Positions 8,522-17,293 of a DNA stretch of 64,000 nt are shown one piece after another. The translations under genes were made by a program, and so were the position numbers. Position 1 is the first letter of the stretch. Every line of letters starts with the position of its first letter. The notes beneath the pieces are model-generated. The model had not been told where the DNA came from. It searched no databases and saw only the letters and a program-made list of their open reading frames with translations. This DNA comes from Frondihabitans sp. PhB188 (lineage in GTDB: Bacteria > Actinomycetota > Actinomycetes > Actinomycetales > Microbacteriaceae): assembly GCF_003752365.1 (NCBI RefSeq), contig NZ_RJUO01000005.1, forward strand, positions 248,001 to 312,000, read 5' to 3'.

Positions 8522-11107
8522 ATGTCTGCCCAAAAAAAGAGGCCCACGTCTGTCGTCGGAGCCGTGTTCGGCTTCGTCGGTTTCAGCGCCCTCGCCGGCC
8601 TCCTCGTCACCATCGGAGTGACGCCGGCCCTCGCGGTCTCGAGCGTGACGGCGTCGTCGTCGATCGGGATCTTCGAAAGCCTCCCCGAGTACATCTCCAT
8701 CGGCCAGCTGCAGCAGCGCAACACGCTGTACGGCGAGTCCGGCGGCAAGCAGGTGCCGTTCGCGACCATCTACTCGCAGAACCGCGTCAACCTCAAGTGG
8801 GATGAAGTGTCGCCGAACCTGAAGCACGCGGTCGTCGCCGGCGAGGACAAGCGCTTCTACCAGCACGGCGGCGTCGACCTCACCAGCATCGTGCGCGCGG
8901 GCGTCGGCTCGCTCAGCGGCGGACTCGGCGAGTCGGGCGGTGGCTCGACCCTGACGATGCAGCTCGTCCGCAACATCCGTCTCGCCCAGGCGCAGGACAT
9001 CAAGGACCCCAAGAAGCAGGCCGCCGCCATCAAGGACGCCAAAGAGGTTACCGTCTCGCGCAAGCTCCAGGAGATGAAGTACGCGATCGGGCTCGAGAAG
9101 AAGTACTCCAAAGACGAGATCCTCCTCGCCTACCTGAACATCGCCTACTTCGGCGATCAGACGTACGGCGTTCAGGCCGCGGCTCAGCACTACTACAACA
9201 AGAGCGCCAAGAGCCTGACGCCGACGCAGGCGGCCAGCCTGATCGCGATCGTGCAGTACCCCGAGAGCCGCGATCTGTCGACGCCGAAGAACTACAAGAA
9301 CAACGTCGCGCGCCGCAACGTGATCCTGAAGGCCATGGAGGCCCAGGGCTACATCACGGCCGACACGCTCAAGCGCGGCCTCGAGACCAAGGTCGGCGAC
9401 TCGGTCAAGCTGACGCCGGCCGTCCAGGGGTGCGCCGCGGTCACCGCCGGCGGCGCCCAGCAGTTCTGCGACTACGTCACCTCCCCCGAGATGATCAAGT
9501 CGTACGCGTTCCTCGGCGGCTCGGACGCCGCCCGCACCAAGAACTGGAACACCGGCGGCTACAAGGTCCACACGACGATCAACCTCGATCTGACGGCGAA
9601 CGCCAAGGGCCAGATCGACCAGTGGGCCCCCGCCACGTTCTCGCAGTTCCCGCTCGGCGGCGTCGTCGACTCGGTCGAGCCGGGCACCGGCCGCGTGGTC
9701 GTCATGACCCAGAACAAGAACCTCACGACCGACGCCAGCGCCTCGCTGACGGGCCCCAACACCTACCTGAACTACTCGGTCGACACGAAGTACGGGTCGT
9801 CGCAGGGCTTCCAGGTCGGATCCACGTACAAGATGTTCACGCTGCTCGACTGGCTCGAGAAGGGGCACGGCGTCAACGAGCTCGTCGACGCCACTCCGCG
9901 CACGTTCCCGACGATGACCGTCGACGGCGGAACCTACTCGACCGTCGACGGCGAGTTCCCGCAGGGCTACAAGCCGAAGAACGACGAGGGCTACATCTCC
10001 GGCTACATGACGGTCAAGACCGCCACGGCCGCCTCGGTCAACGTCGCGTACGCCAGCATGGCGCAGCAGCTCGACCTCGCCGACATCCGCGACGTCGCCC
10101 AGAAGCTCGGCGTGCACACGGCCACCGGCGCCGAGCTGAAAGACAACACGTCGTCGTTCCTCGGCACGAACAACATCGCACCGCTCACGATGGCCACCGC
10201 GTACGCGGCCATCGCCAACAAGGGCGTCTACTGCCCGTCGATCGTCGTCGACAAGGTGACGACGCCCGACGGCAAGTCGGTCGCCGGCCAGAAGAGCGAC
10301 TGCCAGCAGGTCGTCGACCCCGACGTCGCAGCCACCGCCATCTCGGCGATGCAGGGCGTCTTCCAGGGCGGCGGCACGGCCTCGGGTGCACTCCCCGACG
10401 CCACCCCCGAGTTCGGCAAGACGGGCACCACCGACGACGCCGACCAGATCTGGCTGAACGGCTCGACCACGGCTCTGACCACGGTCACCTGGATGGGCGA
10501 CACATCCGGCCAGCGCCACAGCCTGCGCCAGTACTCCAGCCCGGTCTACGGCCAGGGCACGCTGGCGACGAGCCGAAGCGGCCTCTTCAAGGCCGTCCAG
10601 GGTCTCAACAACACCGTCTACCCGGGCACGGCCTTCCCGATTCCGTCGGGCAACCTCGCGACCGGCAACGGCGTCAAGGTGCCCGCTCTGACGGGAAACA
10701 GCGTCGACGCGGCGAAGAACCTCCTGAGCGGCGTCGGCCTGAACTACGTCGACGGCGGCACCCAGGCGTCGAGCCAGCCCGAGGGCCAGGTCGCAGGAAC
10801 GAGCCCGGGCGAAGGCAGCCTCGTGCCGAACGGCGGCAACGTCACCGTCTACACCAGCGACGGATCTCAGGCGGCCACCGTGCCCGAGCTCAGCGGCAAG
10901 AGCCTGAAGGACGCCCTCGGCGACCTCGAGGACGCCGGGTTCGACACCTCCAAGGTGACCACCGGGTTCGCCAAGAGCGACGACGACCAGAAGTGCGACG
11001 TCGTGTCGTCGAACCCCGGCGACGGCGCCTCAGCCGCGAAGGACTCCGCGATCGCACTGACCGTGGGCGGCGGCAAGAGCGGCAGAGACCCCGGGAACTG
11101 CTCGTGA
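8522..11107 (+). CDS. class A penicillin-binding protein with PASTA domains
   Basis: A bifunctional peptidoglycan glycosyltransferase/transpeptidase, 861 residues, with one N-terminal membrane anchor (FGFVGFSALAGLLVTIGVTP). The GT51 domain shows EDKRFYQHGG at ~107 and GGSTLTMQLVRN at ~141. The transpeptidase domain shows the SxxK serine in GSTYKM at ~433, SVN at ~505 and KTGTTDD at ~633. Two PASTA repeats follow (VPALTGNSVDAAKNLL and VPELSGKSLKDALGDL), likely sensing muropeptide or cross-link state. A mid-length frame start further upstream exists, but the ATG at 8522 begins the usual short cytoplasmic tail. It overlaps the next gene by four bases. Confidence 0.95.
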   Translation: MSAQKKRPTSVVGAVFGFVGFSALAGLLVTIGVTPALAVSSVTASSSIGIFESLPEYISIGQLQQRNTLYGESGGKQVPFATIYSQNRVNLKWDEVSPNLKHAVVAGEDKRFYQHGGVDLTSIVRAGVGSLSGGLGESGGGSTLTMQLVRNIRLAQAQDIKDPKKQAAAIKDAKEVTVSRKLQEMKYAIGLEKKYSKDEILLAYLNIAYFGDQTYGVQAAAQHYYNKSAKSLTPTQAASLIAIVQYPESRDLSTPKNYKNNVARRNVILKAMEAQGYITADTLKRGLETKVGDSVKLTPAVQGCAAVTAGGAQQFCDYVTSPEMIKSYAFLGGSDAARTKNWNTGGYKVHTTINLDLTANAKGQIDQWAPATFSQFPLGGVVDSVEPGTGRVVVMTQNKNLTTDASASLTGPNTYLNYSVDTKYGSSQGFQVGSTYKMFTLLDWLEKGHGVNELVDATPRTFPTMTVDGGTYSTVDGEFPQGYKPKNDEGYISGYMTVKTATAASVNVAYASMAQQLDLADIRDVAQKLGVHTATGAELKDNTSSFLGTNNIAPLTMATAYAAIANKGVYCPSIVVDKVTTPDGKSVAGQKSDCQQVVDPDVAATAISAMQGVFQGGGTASGALPDATPEFGKTGTTDDADQIWLNGSTTALTTVTWMGDTSGQRHSLRQYSSPVYGQGTLATSRSGLFKAVQGLNNTVYPGTAFPIPSGNLATGNGVKVPALTGNSVDAAKNLLSGVGLNYVDGGTQASSQPEGQVAGTSPGEGSLVPNGGNVTVYTSDGSQAATVPELSGKSLKDALGDLEDAGFDTSKVTTGFAKSDDDQKCDVVSSNPGDGASAAKDSAIALTVGGGKSGRDPGNCS

Positions 11108-12063
11108 GCCGCGCCCGCACGGCCGACCTCTCGCTGTCGGCGGCGACCCTCGCCGCCGTCGGGGCGGCCGGCGCCTTCGCCTACGGGGCCCTCGTGGAGC
11201 GCAACCGCTACGCCGTGCGTCGCGAGGTGCTGCCGATCCTGCCCGCAGGATCACGGCCCCTCGCCGTCCTGCACCTCTCCGACATCCACATGGCGCCGTG
11301 GCAGACCGACAAGCAGGAGTGGATTCGAGGCCTCGCGGGCCTCGAGCCCGACCTGATCGTCAACACCGGCGACAACCTCGGCCACGTCGACGCGTACGAC
11401 GCCGTCGAGTACGCGCTCGAGCCGTTCCGTGACGTGCCCGGCGTGTTCGTGCACGGCTCGAACGACTACATCGCACCGAAGTTCAAGAGCCCGCTGACCT
11501 ACTTCGGCGGGCCCAGCCGCGCCGGCGCCAAGCCGGTCGCCCTCGACAACGAGCGCCTCACGGGCTTCTTCGAATCGCTCGGCTGGCTCGACCTCGACAA
11601 CACCGCGCGCGCCCTCGAGGTGAAGGGCAACCGCCTCGAGCTGTTCGGCGTGAACGACGCCCACCGCGACTGGGACCACCTCGAGCGCATCCCCGGAGCC
11701 CTCGACGACCTCCGCGAGAACGTCGGCTGGCAGGATGAAGACGGCCCGGCGCCGTTCACCATCGGCCTCACCCACGCCCCCTACCAGCGCGTGCTCAACT
11801 CGTTCGTCACCAACGGCGCCGAGCTGATCTTCGCCGGGCACACCCACGGCGGCCAGGTCTGCGTGCCCGGCTACGGCGCGCTCGTCACCAACTGCGACAT
11901 CCCGCGCAAGCAGGTCGCCGGCCTCAGCACGTGGACGCACGCGTTCAAGACCGCCCAGCTGGAGGTCTCGGCCGGCATCGGGACCTCGATCTACGCGCCG
12001 TTCCGCTTCGCCTGCGCCCCCGAGGCGGTCCTCGTGACATTGACGCCTCCGAACATGGGCTAA
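11104..12063 (+). CDS. metallophosphoesterase (YkuE/YaeI-like)
   Basis: A 319-residue calcineurin-like phosphoesterase. Metal-binding motifs appear in order: LSDIH (~58), NTGDN (~88), GSND (~119, in place of the common GNH(D/E)) and GHTHGG (~244). An N-terminal hydrophobic stretch suggests membrane association with the catalytic domain outside or at the membrane. The GTG start overlaps the PBP stop (GTGA), so the two are coupled. This PBP-metallophosphoesterase pair is widely conserved in Actinobacteria and implies an envelope role, though the substrate is unknown. The end of the gene overlaps the likely tRNA-Pro promoter. Confidence 0.9.
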   Translation: MSRARTADLSLSAATLAAVGAAGAFAYGALVERNRYAVRREVLPILPAGSRPLAVLHLSDIHMAPWQTDKQEWIRGLAGLEPDLIVNTGDNLGHVDAYDAVEYALEPFRDVPGVFVHGSNDYIAPKFKSPLTYFGGPSRAGAKPVALDNERLTGFFESLGWLDLDNTARALEVKGNRLELFGVNDAHRDWDHLERIPGALDDLRENVGWQDEDGPAPFTIGLTHAPYQRVLNSFVTNGAELIFAGHTHGGQVCVPGYGALVTNCDIPRKQVAGLSTWTHAFKTAQLEVSAGIGTSIYAPFRFACAPEAVLVTLTPPNMG

Positions 12064-12068
12064 AGTAG
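12040..12068 (+). promoter_or_regulatory. putative tRNA-Pro promoter
   Basis: TTGACG at 12040-12045 is followed by TAAAGTAG at 12061-12068. The same TAAAGTAG string stands in front of the SRP RNA gene in this window, which supports it as a -10 region. The spacing is slightly short unless the -10 is read as AAGTAG. Confidence 0.45.
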
Positions 12069-12113
12069 TGGAGTCCCTCGGGCCCCCGGGTTCTGAAGGG
12101 CGACACACACCAT

Positions 12114-12187
12114 CGGGGTGTGGCGCAGCTTGGTAGCGCGCCTCGTTCGGGACGAGGAGGTCGTGGGTTCGAATCCCGCTACCCCGA
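12114..12187 (+). tRNA. tRNA-Pro (anticodon CGG)
   Basis: A 74-base cloverleaf. Acceptor arm CGGGGTG pairs with TACCCCG (one G-T wobble), and the discriminator is A at 12187. The D arm carries AGCTTGGTA. The anticodon stem is CCTCG/CGAGG with loop TTCGGGA, giving anticodon CGG. The T arm is GTGGGTTCGAATCCCGC. CCA is not encoded. A strong terminator follows at once. Confidence 0.97.
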
Positions 12188-12199
12188 CGAAACAAAAAT

Positions 12200-12229
12200 G
12201 GCTAGACCCTTGGGTCTAGCCGTTTTTGT
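12200..12229 (+). terminator. intrinsic terminator of tRNA-Pro
   Basis: GGCTAGACC pairs perfectly with GGTCTAGCC around a four-base loop and is followed by GTTTTTGTTT. It is a textbook Rho-independent terminator placed 12 bases after the tRNA. Confidence 0.93.
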
Positions 12230-12231
12230 TT

Positions 12232-12408
12232 CGGTGCTTGTCTGGCGCCTCTCGGCGCATGCCGTTGCTCGCTGGCGCTCGCTCCGGCCCATGGCGGTCA
12301 TTCTCGGTGCCCTTCGGGCGGCGCGCCCGGGATTTCGCGCGGTGCTTGGCTGGCGCCTCTCGGCGCATGCCGTTGCTCGCTGGCCGCTCGCTCCGGCCCA
12401 TGGCGGTC
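12232..12408 (+). repeat. 68-bp non-coding direct repeat, two copies
   Basis: Copy one (12232-12299) and copy two (12340-12408) differ by one inserted C and one base change. Both run from GGTGCTTG to CATGGCGGTC and are separated by about 40 bases. The stretch from 12231 to 12574 otherwise holds no gene that I can support. The copies lie directly after the tRNA-Pro terminator and may be members of a dispersed intergenic repeat family. Confidence 0.8.
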
Positions 12409-12574
12409 CTCACCGTCGCACGCGTGCTTTGCCCGCCGGCGCGTGGCGGTCGTGCCCGCGGAGCAGGTGGCCCCCGGACGCGGGCGACCCGGAGTGGGTC
12501 TGGGGCCGACGGCTGCCAGATGGTGGAGTAGGCGGGTTGCCCTGAGACGCGGGGCCGATCCGAAAGAGCCCGCC

Positions 12575-14605
12575 TTGCCTGCACGCCGCCGCCCCGCCAC
12601 TCTGCTCGCCGTCCTCTGCGCGGGGGCCGTGGCGCTGGGCGCGATCGGCGCGGGGACGCCGGGCCCGGCGGCGTACGCCGCGACGACGGCGACCCCGACG
12701 CACACGGTCGACCTGTCGAACGACGAAGTGACCGTTCCGGCAGTTCCTGCGTCCCGTCTGAGCACGCCCAGGTCGACGACGCACAGCACCACGGACAGCA
12801 CCAGCACCGGTGTCACCGTCGAGACCGTCTACGTCAGCCGACTCGCGGTGACCACCTCGACCAAGGACGACACGAACGGCGACGACGAGGTCGACGACGC
12901 CACCATCAAGGCGGCCGTGGCGTCGATGCACGACTACTGGTGGGAGCAGTCGTCGCACACCGTCGACATCCAGCTCGGCGGCATCGAGGACGACTCGCTC
13001 GGCCTCTCGACGTGCTCCGACCCGGGCGCCGCCCTCGACGGCGTCGCGAAGACCGCGTTCAAGGGCGCCTTCGCGAACTACAGCTGGCAGGGCACGCACA
13101 AGCACCTGATCGCCCTCAGCAAGGAGGCGTGCGGAACGCAGGCATTCGGCACGGTCGGCGGCCTCGGCGGCGAGATCTTCAGCGGCAACGGCGGCGATCA
13201 GACGTACGGGGTTCCTGTGCTGCTGCACGAGTTCGGCCACAACCTCGGCTTCAAGCACTCGGGTTCGGCGATCTGCCGATCCTCGACGGAGTTCGACGGC
13301 CTCGGCAGCGACTTCGCCTACGCCGACGAGAAGAACGACTCGGTGCTCTGCCCGGTGCTCGAGTACGGCGACTACTCCGACATCATGGGCTACTCGCTCA
13401 AGGGCGCCCGGCCCGGGCTCTCGAGCGTCCAGCGCTCGCTCGCGGGCTATCTCTCCGACGTGGAGGCCGACGACACCGCCGGCAGCACGCAGACCTTCAC
13501 GGTGGCTCCGCTCAGCGGCTCGTCCGGCAGCCGGTCGCTGCAGGTCACCGACCCCGTGACCGGCGCCGTCTACTACGTCGAGTACCGCACGAAGGCGGGC
13601 GGCGACTCGACCGACGCCGAGTTCGGCGGCTACCTGCAGAACTGCGACAAGGCCTACGGCGGATACACGAAGTGCTCGCTCGGCAGCAGCGCGTCGACCG
13701 GCATCGTGCGGATCATGCGGACCCTCGACGGGTCGGCCCAGTCGGGCACGTACCCGGCGACGTTCGTCCTCGCCACCTCGCCCGACACCGCGAGCGACCC
13801 GAGCAGGCGCGACACGCGCCTCTACGCCGGCCAGAGCTTCACCGACTACGGCTCCGGCGTCACCATCGCCGTGAAGTCGCTGACGCCCGCGTCGGGTGCT
13901 GTCGTGACCGTCAGCATCGCGGCGCCGGAGATGCCGGGCGACGAGCCGGCTCCGGCAGACAAGACCTCCGCCCCCTCGGGCAGGCCGGGAGTCGCCGGCG
14001 TCGCGACCACGACGACACTGGCACTGAACCGCGCCTCGCAGACGTACGGGTCGACCACGACGGCGACGGCCACCGCGGCCGCGACGCTCGCAGACGGCAG
14101 CGGTGACGCCGCCCATGGCGCAGTGACCTTCTCCCGCAACGGCAGGACCGTGTCGACCGTGGCCCTCGACGCCTACGGACGCGCCTCGTACCGCCTCCCC
14201 TCGACCACTTCCGCCGGCACCCAGAAGGTGACCGCCTCGTTCACGCCTGCCGACGCCAGTGCGGAGACGTCGTCGAGCTCGGGATCGACGACCGTCACGG
14301 TGAAGAAGGCCGCGCCCAGCGTGCGATCGAGCCTGGCCGCGACGAAGGTCAGCCGCTCGACGACGCCGAAGCTGACGGTCGCCGTCTCCGCGACCGGTGT
14401 CTCCGCGCCGACCGGCACGCTCACCGTGAAGGCAGGCGGCAAGACGATCAAGACCTACACGCTGCCGTCGTCGAAGAAGGGACGGGTGATCCTGACCCTG
14501 CCGAAGTTCGCGAAAACCGGCCGCTACTCGATCAAGGCGTCGTACGCGGGCACGTCGAACATCTCGTCCGGGACGGCGAAAAGCCTGGTCCTGACCGTGA
14601 AGTGA
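12575..14605 (+). CDS. secreted zinc metalloprotease (M11/gametolysin-like) with C-terminal Ig-like repeats
   Basis: A 676-residue exported protein. The signal peptide is Arg-rich, then ATLLAVLCAGAVALGA, with likely cleavage after AYA (~38). The zinc motif HEFGHNLGFKH (HExxHxxGxxH) lies at ~217 with a Met-turn SDIMGYS near 268, placing it among metzincins of the gametolysin-like type. The C-terminal third has two bacterial Ig-like modules (TTTLALNRASQTYGSTTTAT and VRSSLAATKVSRSTTPKLTV) ending in SLVLTVK, suiting wall or polymer binding. The TTG start at 12575 was preferred because it begins a normal signal peptide and follows GAAAGAG; the frame is open 44 codons upstream. The substrate is unknown. 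Confidence 0.85.
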   Translation: MPARRRPATLLAVLCAGAVALGAIGAGTPGPAAYAATTATPTHTVDLSNDEVTVPAVPASRLSTPRSTTHSTTDSTSTGVTVETVYVSRLAVTTSTKDDTNGDDEVDDATIKAAVASMHDYWWEQSSHTVDIQLGGIEDDSLGLSTCSDPGAALDGVAKTAFKGAFANYSWQGTHKHLIALSKEACGTQAFGTVGGLGGEIFSGNGGDQTYGVPVLLHEFGHNLGFKHSGSAICRSSTEFDGLGSDFAYADEKNDSVLCPVLEYGDYSDIMGYSLKGARPGLSSVQRSLAGYLSDVEADDTAGSTQTFTVAPLSGSSGSRSLQVTDPVTGAVYYVEYRTKAGGDSTDAEFGGYLQNCDKAYGGYTKCSLGSSASTGIVRIMRTLDGSAQSGTYPATFVLATSPDTASDPSRRDTRLYAGQSFTDYGSGVTIAVKSLTPASGAVVTVSIAAPEMPGDEPAPADKTSAPSGRPGVAGVATTTTLALNRASQTYGSTTTATATAAATLADGSGDAAHGAVTFSRNGRTVSTVALDAYGRASYRLPSTTSAGTQKVTASFTPADASAETSSSSGSTTVTVKKAAPSVRSSLAATKVSRSTTPKLTVAVSATGVSAPTGTLTVKAGGKTIKTYTLPSSKKGRVILTLPKFAKTGRYSIKASYAGTSNISSGTAKSLVLTVK

Positions 14606-14690
14606 CCGCCGTCACGACACCAGGACTGGGGATGCCCGAGGCTCCCTCCCGCTCCCTACTCTGGTCAGACACACATCTCTGGGGGATCAA

Positions 14691-15899
14691 GTGACCGACA
14701 CGACGACGACCGCTCCGCGGGCCGGCTGGTACGCCGATCCGAGCGCGGCCGCGGCCTACCGCTGGTGGGACGGCGCGCAGTGGACCGCCCAGACCCTGGA
14801 CGCCGCACCGACCGCCTCGGCCCCGACCCCCGCTCCCGCATCGACCCCGGCGTCGGCCGAGGTCGAGGAGCACGCGGCCGCCGAACGGGAAGCGGCAGAG
14901 CGCGCCGCCGCGCAGCGCGCCACCACCCAGCCGCGCCCGCAGTCGCCTGCCCTCCCCAGCCGTCGCAGCCTCCGCAACCTCCCCTCGGTCGCCGTGGGCA
15001 CTCCCCCGGCCGGGTCCGTCGAGCCGACGGTCGCCGCACCGGCCGCCGCCGCATCATCGCCCTACGTGCCGCTGAACCCGCTGGCCACCACCGCCACACC
15101 TCCCGCGTCGCCGAGCGACGGCTGGCACACGCCGGCCGCGTGGATCGCCAACGCGCCGGCCTCGCCGGAGCACGCCGTGTACGGCACGGGATCCCCTTTC
15201 GGAGCCTCCCGCCCCGGCGCCTTCACCCTCCAGCCCCGCAACAAGCCCGCGCGCCTCGCGCTGACGTTCATGCTGATCACGCTGATCACCGACGGCGTGT
15301 CGATAGCACTCACGACTCAGCGACTGCTCACCTCCCCCATCGCAGTCCTGGCGCAGCTGGGAGTCGGCGTCGTGGTGATCGGCCTCGTCATCGCAGCCGT
15401 CCCGCTGTCGATCGTGGGTCTCGTCCGTGCTTCGCAGATGAAGTCCTCCGGACTCACCCCGGTCGGCCGGCCCCACGCGGTAGCGGCCCTCATCCTCGCG
15501 CTGCTCTTCCTGGCGCTGTTCGGCCTGGCCCTCTCGGTGGGCGTCCTCGCCGGTCTGGAGCGCGCCGGGTCGCACACCACGACCTCGAGCACGACGGGCG
15601 CAGGAACGAGCACCTCCGCCATCGCCCACAGCGCCACCGGGGCCCCCACCCCGGTCATCGGCACGCCCCAGGCCGACGGAACCCTCCTCTACTCGCAGGC
15701 CCAGGCTCAGGCGGCGCTCACGGCCGCAATCAAGGGCGACACGAGTATCGCCGCCACGGTCGGATGCCCGGCCACCGTCGCCCTCTCGGTGGGAGCGTCG
15801 TTCGAGTGCCGTGTCACGCTGCCGGGCGGCAGCGCCACGGCGCACGTGAGCGTGCTCGACTCCACGGGGCGCTCCGAGATCCAGATCAGCACCCCGTAG
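14691..15899 (+). CDS. DUF2510/DUF4333-type membrane protein
   Basis: A 402-residue protein of unknown function. Residues ~10-35 form a DUF2510 module (GWYADPS...YRWWDGAQWT). A Pro/Ala-rich linker follows, then three membrane segments (LALTFMLITLITDGVSIAL, VGVVVIGLVIAAVPLSIVGL, ALILALLFLALFGLALSVGV), as in DUF4190-like proteins. The C-terminal ~80 residues carry a DUF4333-like domain with two conserved cysteines (VGCPATVALSVGASFECRV), probably outside the cell. The start is GTG with GGGGGATC ahead. Such modular proteins are common in Actinobacteria, often near envelope genes. Confidence 0.85.
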   Translation: MTDTTTTAPRAGWYADPSAAAAYRWWDGAQWTAQTLDAAPTASAPTPAPASTPASAEVEEHAAAEREAAERAAAQRATTQPRPQSPALPSRRSLRNLPSVAVGTPPAGSVEPTVAAPAAAASSPYVPLNPLATTATPPASPSDGWHTPAAWIANAPASPEHAVYGTGSPFGASRPGAFTLQPRNKPARLALTFMLITLITDGVSIALTTQRLLTSPIAVLAQLGVGVVVIGLVIAAVPLSIVGLVRASQMKSSGLTPVGRPHAVAALILALLFLALFGLALSVGVLAGLERAGSHTTTSSTTGAGTSTSAIAHSATGAPTPVIGTPQADGTLLYSQAQAQAALTAAIKGDTSIAATVGCPATVALSVGASFECRVTLPGGSATAHVSVLDSTGRSEIQISTP

Positions 15900-15909
15900 C
15901 GCACGCGAC

Positions 15910-16515
15910 TCAGGCCAGGCGCCCGCCGGACTCCTCGAGGTAGCACGAGCCGCACAGCGGCTCGTACGCGACCGTCGCGCCGTCGATGGCGACCTGGTCG
16001 CCGTCGAAGACGTACGCCCCGTCGATCAGCCGGGCGTTGAACATGGCCTTGCGCCCGCAGCGGCAGATCGTCTTGAGCTCCTCGAGCGAGTGCGACACCT
16101 CGAAGAGCCGCGCGGCGCCGTCGAAGGCCCGCGTCTGGAAGTCGGTGCGGATGCCGTACGCCAGCACGGGGATGTCGTCGAGCACGGCGATGCGCAGCAG
16201 GTCGTCGACCTGGGCGGCGGAGAGGAACTGCGCCTCGTCGACCAGGAGGCAGGCGAGTTCCTGCCCCGTCTCATCGCGGACGCCCTGTCTCGCGGCGCTG
16301 AACACGGCCGCCAGGTCGTCGCCGGCCCCGACCAGGAAGTCGGTGCGCCGGGTCACGCCGAGACGCGAAACGATCTGATCATCGCCGCGCGTGTCGGTGT
16401 CGGGCTTGGCGAGGAGCACGCGCTGACCGCGCTCCTCGTAGTTGTAGGCCGCCTGCAGGAGCGCGGTGCTCTTGCCGGAGTTCATGGCTCCGTAGCGGAA
16501 GTAGAGTTTTGCCAC
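15910..16515 (-). CDS. tdk: thymidine kinase
   Basis: Phosphorylates thymidine to dTMP in pyrimidine salvage. 201 residues, type II family. The P-loop GAMNSGKST lies at 9-17, the Walker B-like segment ACLLVDEAQFL at ~88, and a zinc ribbon is formed by CRCG (~152) and CGSCY (~189). The lasso region AYGIRTDFQTRAFDGA is intact. The ATG start directly precedes the family N-terminus AKLYFRYG. It is convergent with the DUF2510 gene, with only ten bases between the stops. Confidence 0.96.
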   Translation of the reverse strand: MAKLYFRYGAMNSGKSTALLQAAYNYEERGQRVLLAKPDTDTRGDDQIVSRLGVTRRTDFLVGAGDDLAAVFSAARQGVRDETGQELACLLVDEAQFLSAAQVDDLLRIAVLDDIPVLAYGIRTDFQTRAFDGAARLFEVSHSLEELKTICRCGRKAMFNARLIDGAYVFDGDQVAIDGATVAYEPLCGSCYLEESGGRLA

Positions 16516-16549
16516 TCCGAAAGCGTAGCCGGACCGACGCGGTCGGCTG

Positions 16550-17293
16550 CTACTGGAGGTAGCCGTCTTCGGCCGCTCGCCTGATCAGCTCGGCCTTCTT
16601 CGACGCGGGGCGGTTCGCCTTCGCGTACTTCTCGCGGACGCGGCGCAGGTAGGTCTTGGCGGTCTCGTACTGCACGTTCATCTGCTGGGCGACCTCGTTG
16701 GTCGAGAAGCCCGACACGTACAGGCGGAAGGCCTCGGCCTCGCCGGCGCTGAGCTTGGGGCGGCTCTGGTTGGCCGCACCCACCGGGAGCGGGCGCCAGT
16801 CGCGCTGCGGGGCGTTGTCGCGGGCGACGCCCATGACCTGGCGGGCGGCGTCCATGACCTCGCGCATCGGCAGCGCCTTGCTGAGGAAGGCCGAGGCCCC
16901 GGCGTCGAGGGCGCGCTCGCGCGACTCGCGGGTGTCGAGGCTGGACAGCACGACGACCTTGGCTCCGGCGGCACGGCAGGTGCGCACTCGGGCCTCGATC
17001 GACACCGGCTCCTTGAGCTGGAAGTCGAGGAAGACCAGGTCGGTCGGGAAGTTGTCGCTGTGCACCAGCTGGAGCCAGGTGTGAGCCGTCAGCACGAGGT
17101 CGAAGTCGTACGCGTTGACGTTGATCCAGCTCGACAGGCTGTCGAGGAGCACCTCGTGGTCGTCGAGGATGGCCAGTCGCACTCGACGCTGCGAGGGCGC
17201 TTCGGGGGCGAGCGAGTTCCAGGAGGCGACGGGGAGGGGCCGCGACGAACTCGACCGGAGAGTGTTGCTGCCCGTCGGGTCAGTGCTGGTCAT
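16550..17293 (-). CDS. LuxR-family response regulator
   Basis: A 247-residue two-component regulator. The receiver domain starts at ~38 (VRLAILDDHEVLLDSL), with the phospho-acceptor Asp in DLVFLDFQL (~86) and a conserved switch region (VVVLSSLD) and lysine (AFLSKALP). The DNA-binding domain has KLSAGEAEAFRLYVSGFSTN and MNVQYETAKTYLRRVREKYA, a LuxR-type helix-turn-helix that departs somewhat from the usual LTPRE opening. Its start lies 14 bases inside the preceding membrane protein gene. It is the output of the three-gene operon 16550-19675. Confidence 0.92.
   Translation of the reverse strand: MTSTDPTGSNTLRSSSSRPLPVASWNSLAPEAPSQRRVRLAILDDHEVLLDSLSSWINVNAYDFDLVLTAHTWLQLVHSDNFPTDLVFLDFQLKEPVSIEARVRTCRAAGAKVVVLSSLDTRESRERALDAGASAFLSKALPMREVMDAARQVMGVARDNAPQRDWRPLPVGAANQSRPKLSAGEAEAFRLYVSGFSTNEVAQQMNVQYETAKTYLRRVREKYAKANRPASKKAELIRRAAEDGYLQ

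Noticed and set aside
8312-10519. A 735-codon minus frame opposite the PBP gene
   Set aside because: Only its last 52 codons (DUF4177 protein) are genuine; the rest is antisense to conserved PBP motifs.
12114-12575. tRNA-Pro as attachment site of an integrated element
   Set aside because: No integrase, no second copy of the tRNA 3' end and no phage genes; neighbours look chromosomal.
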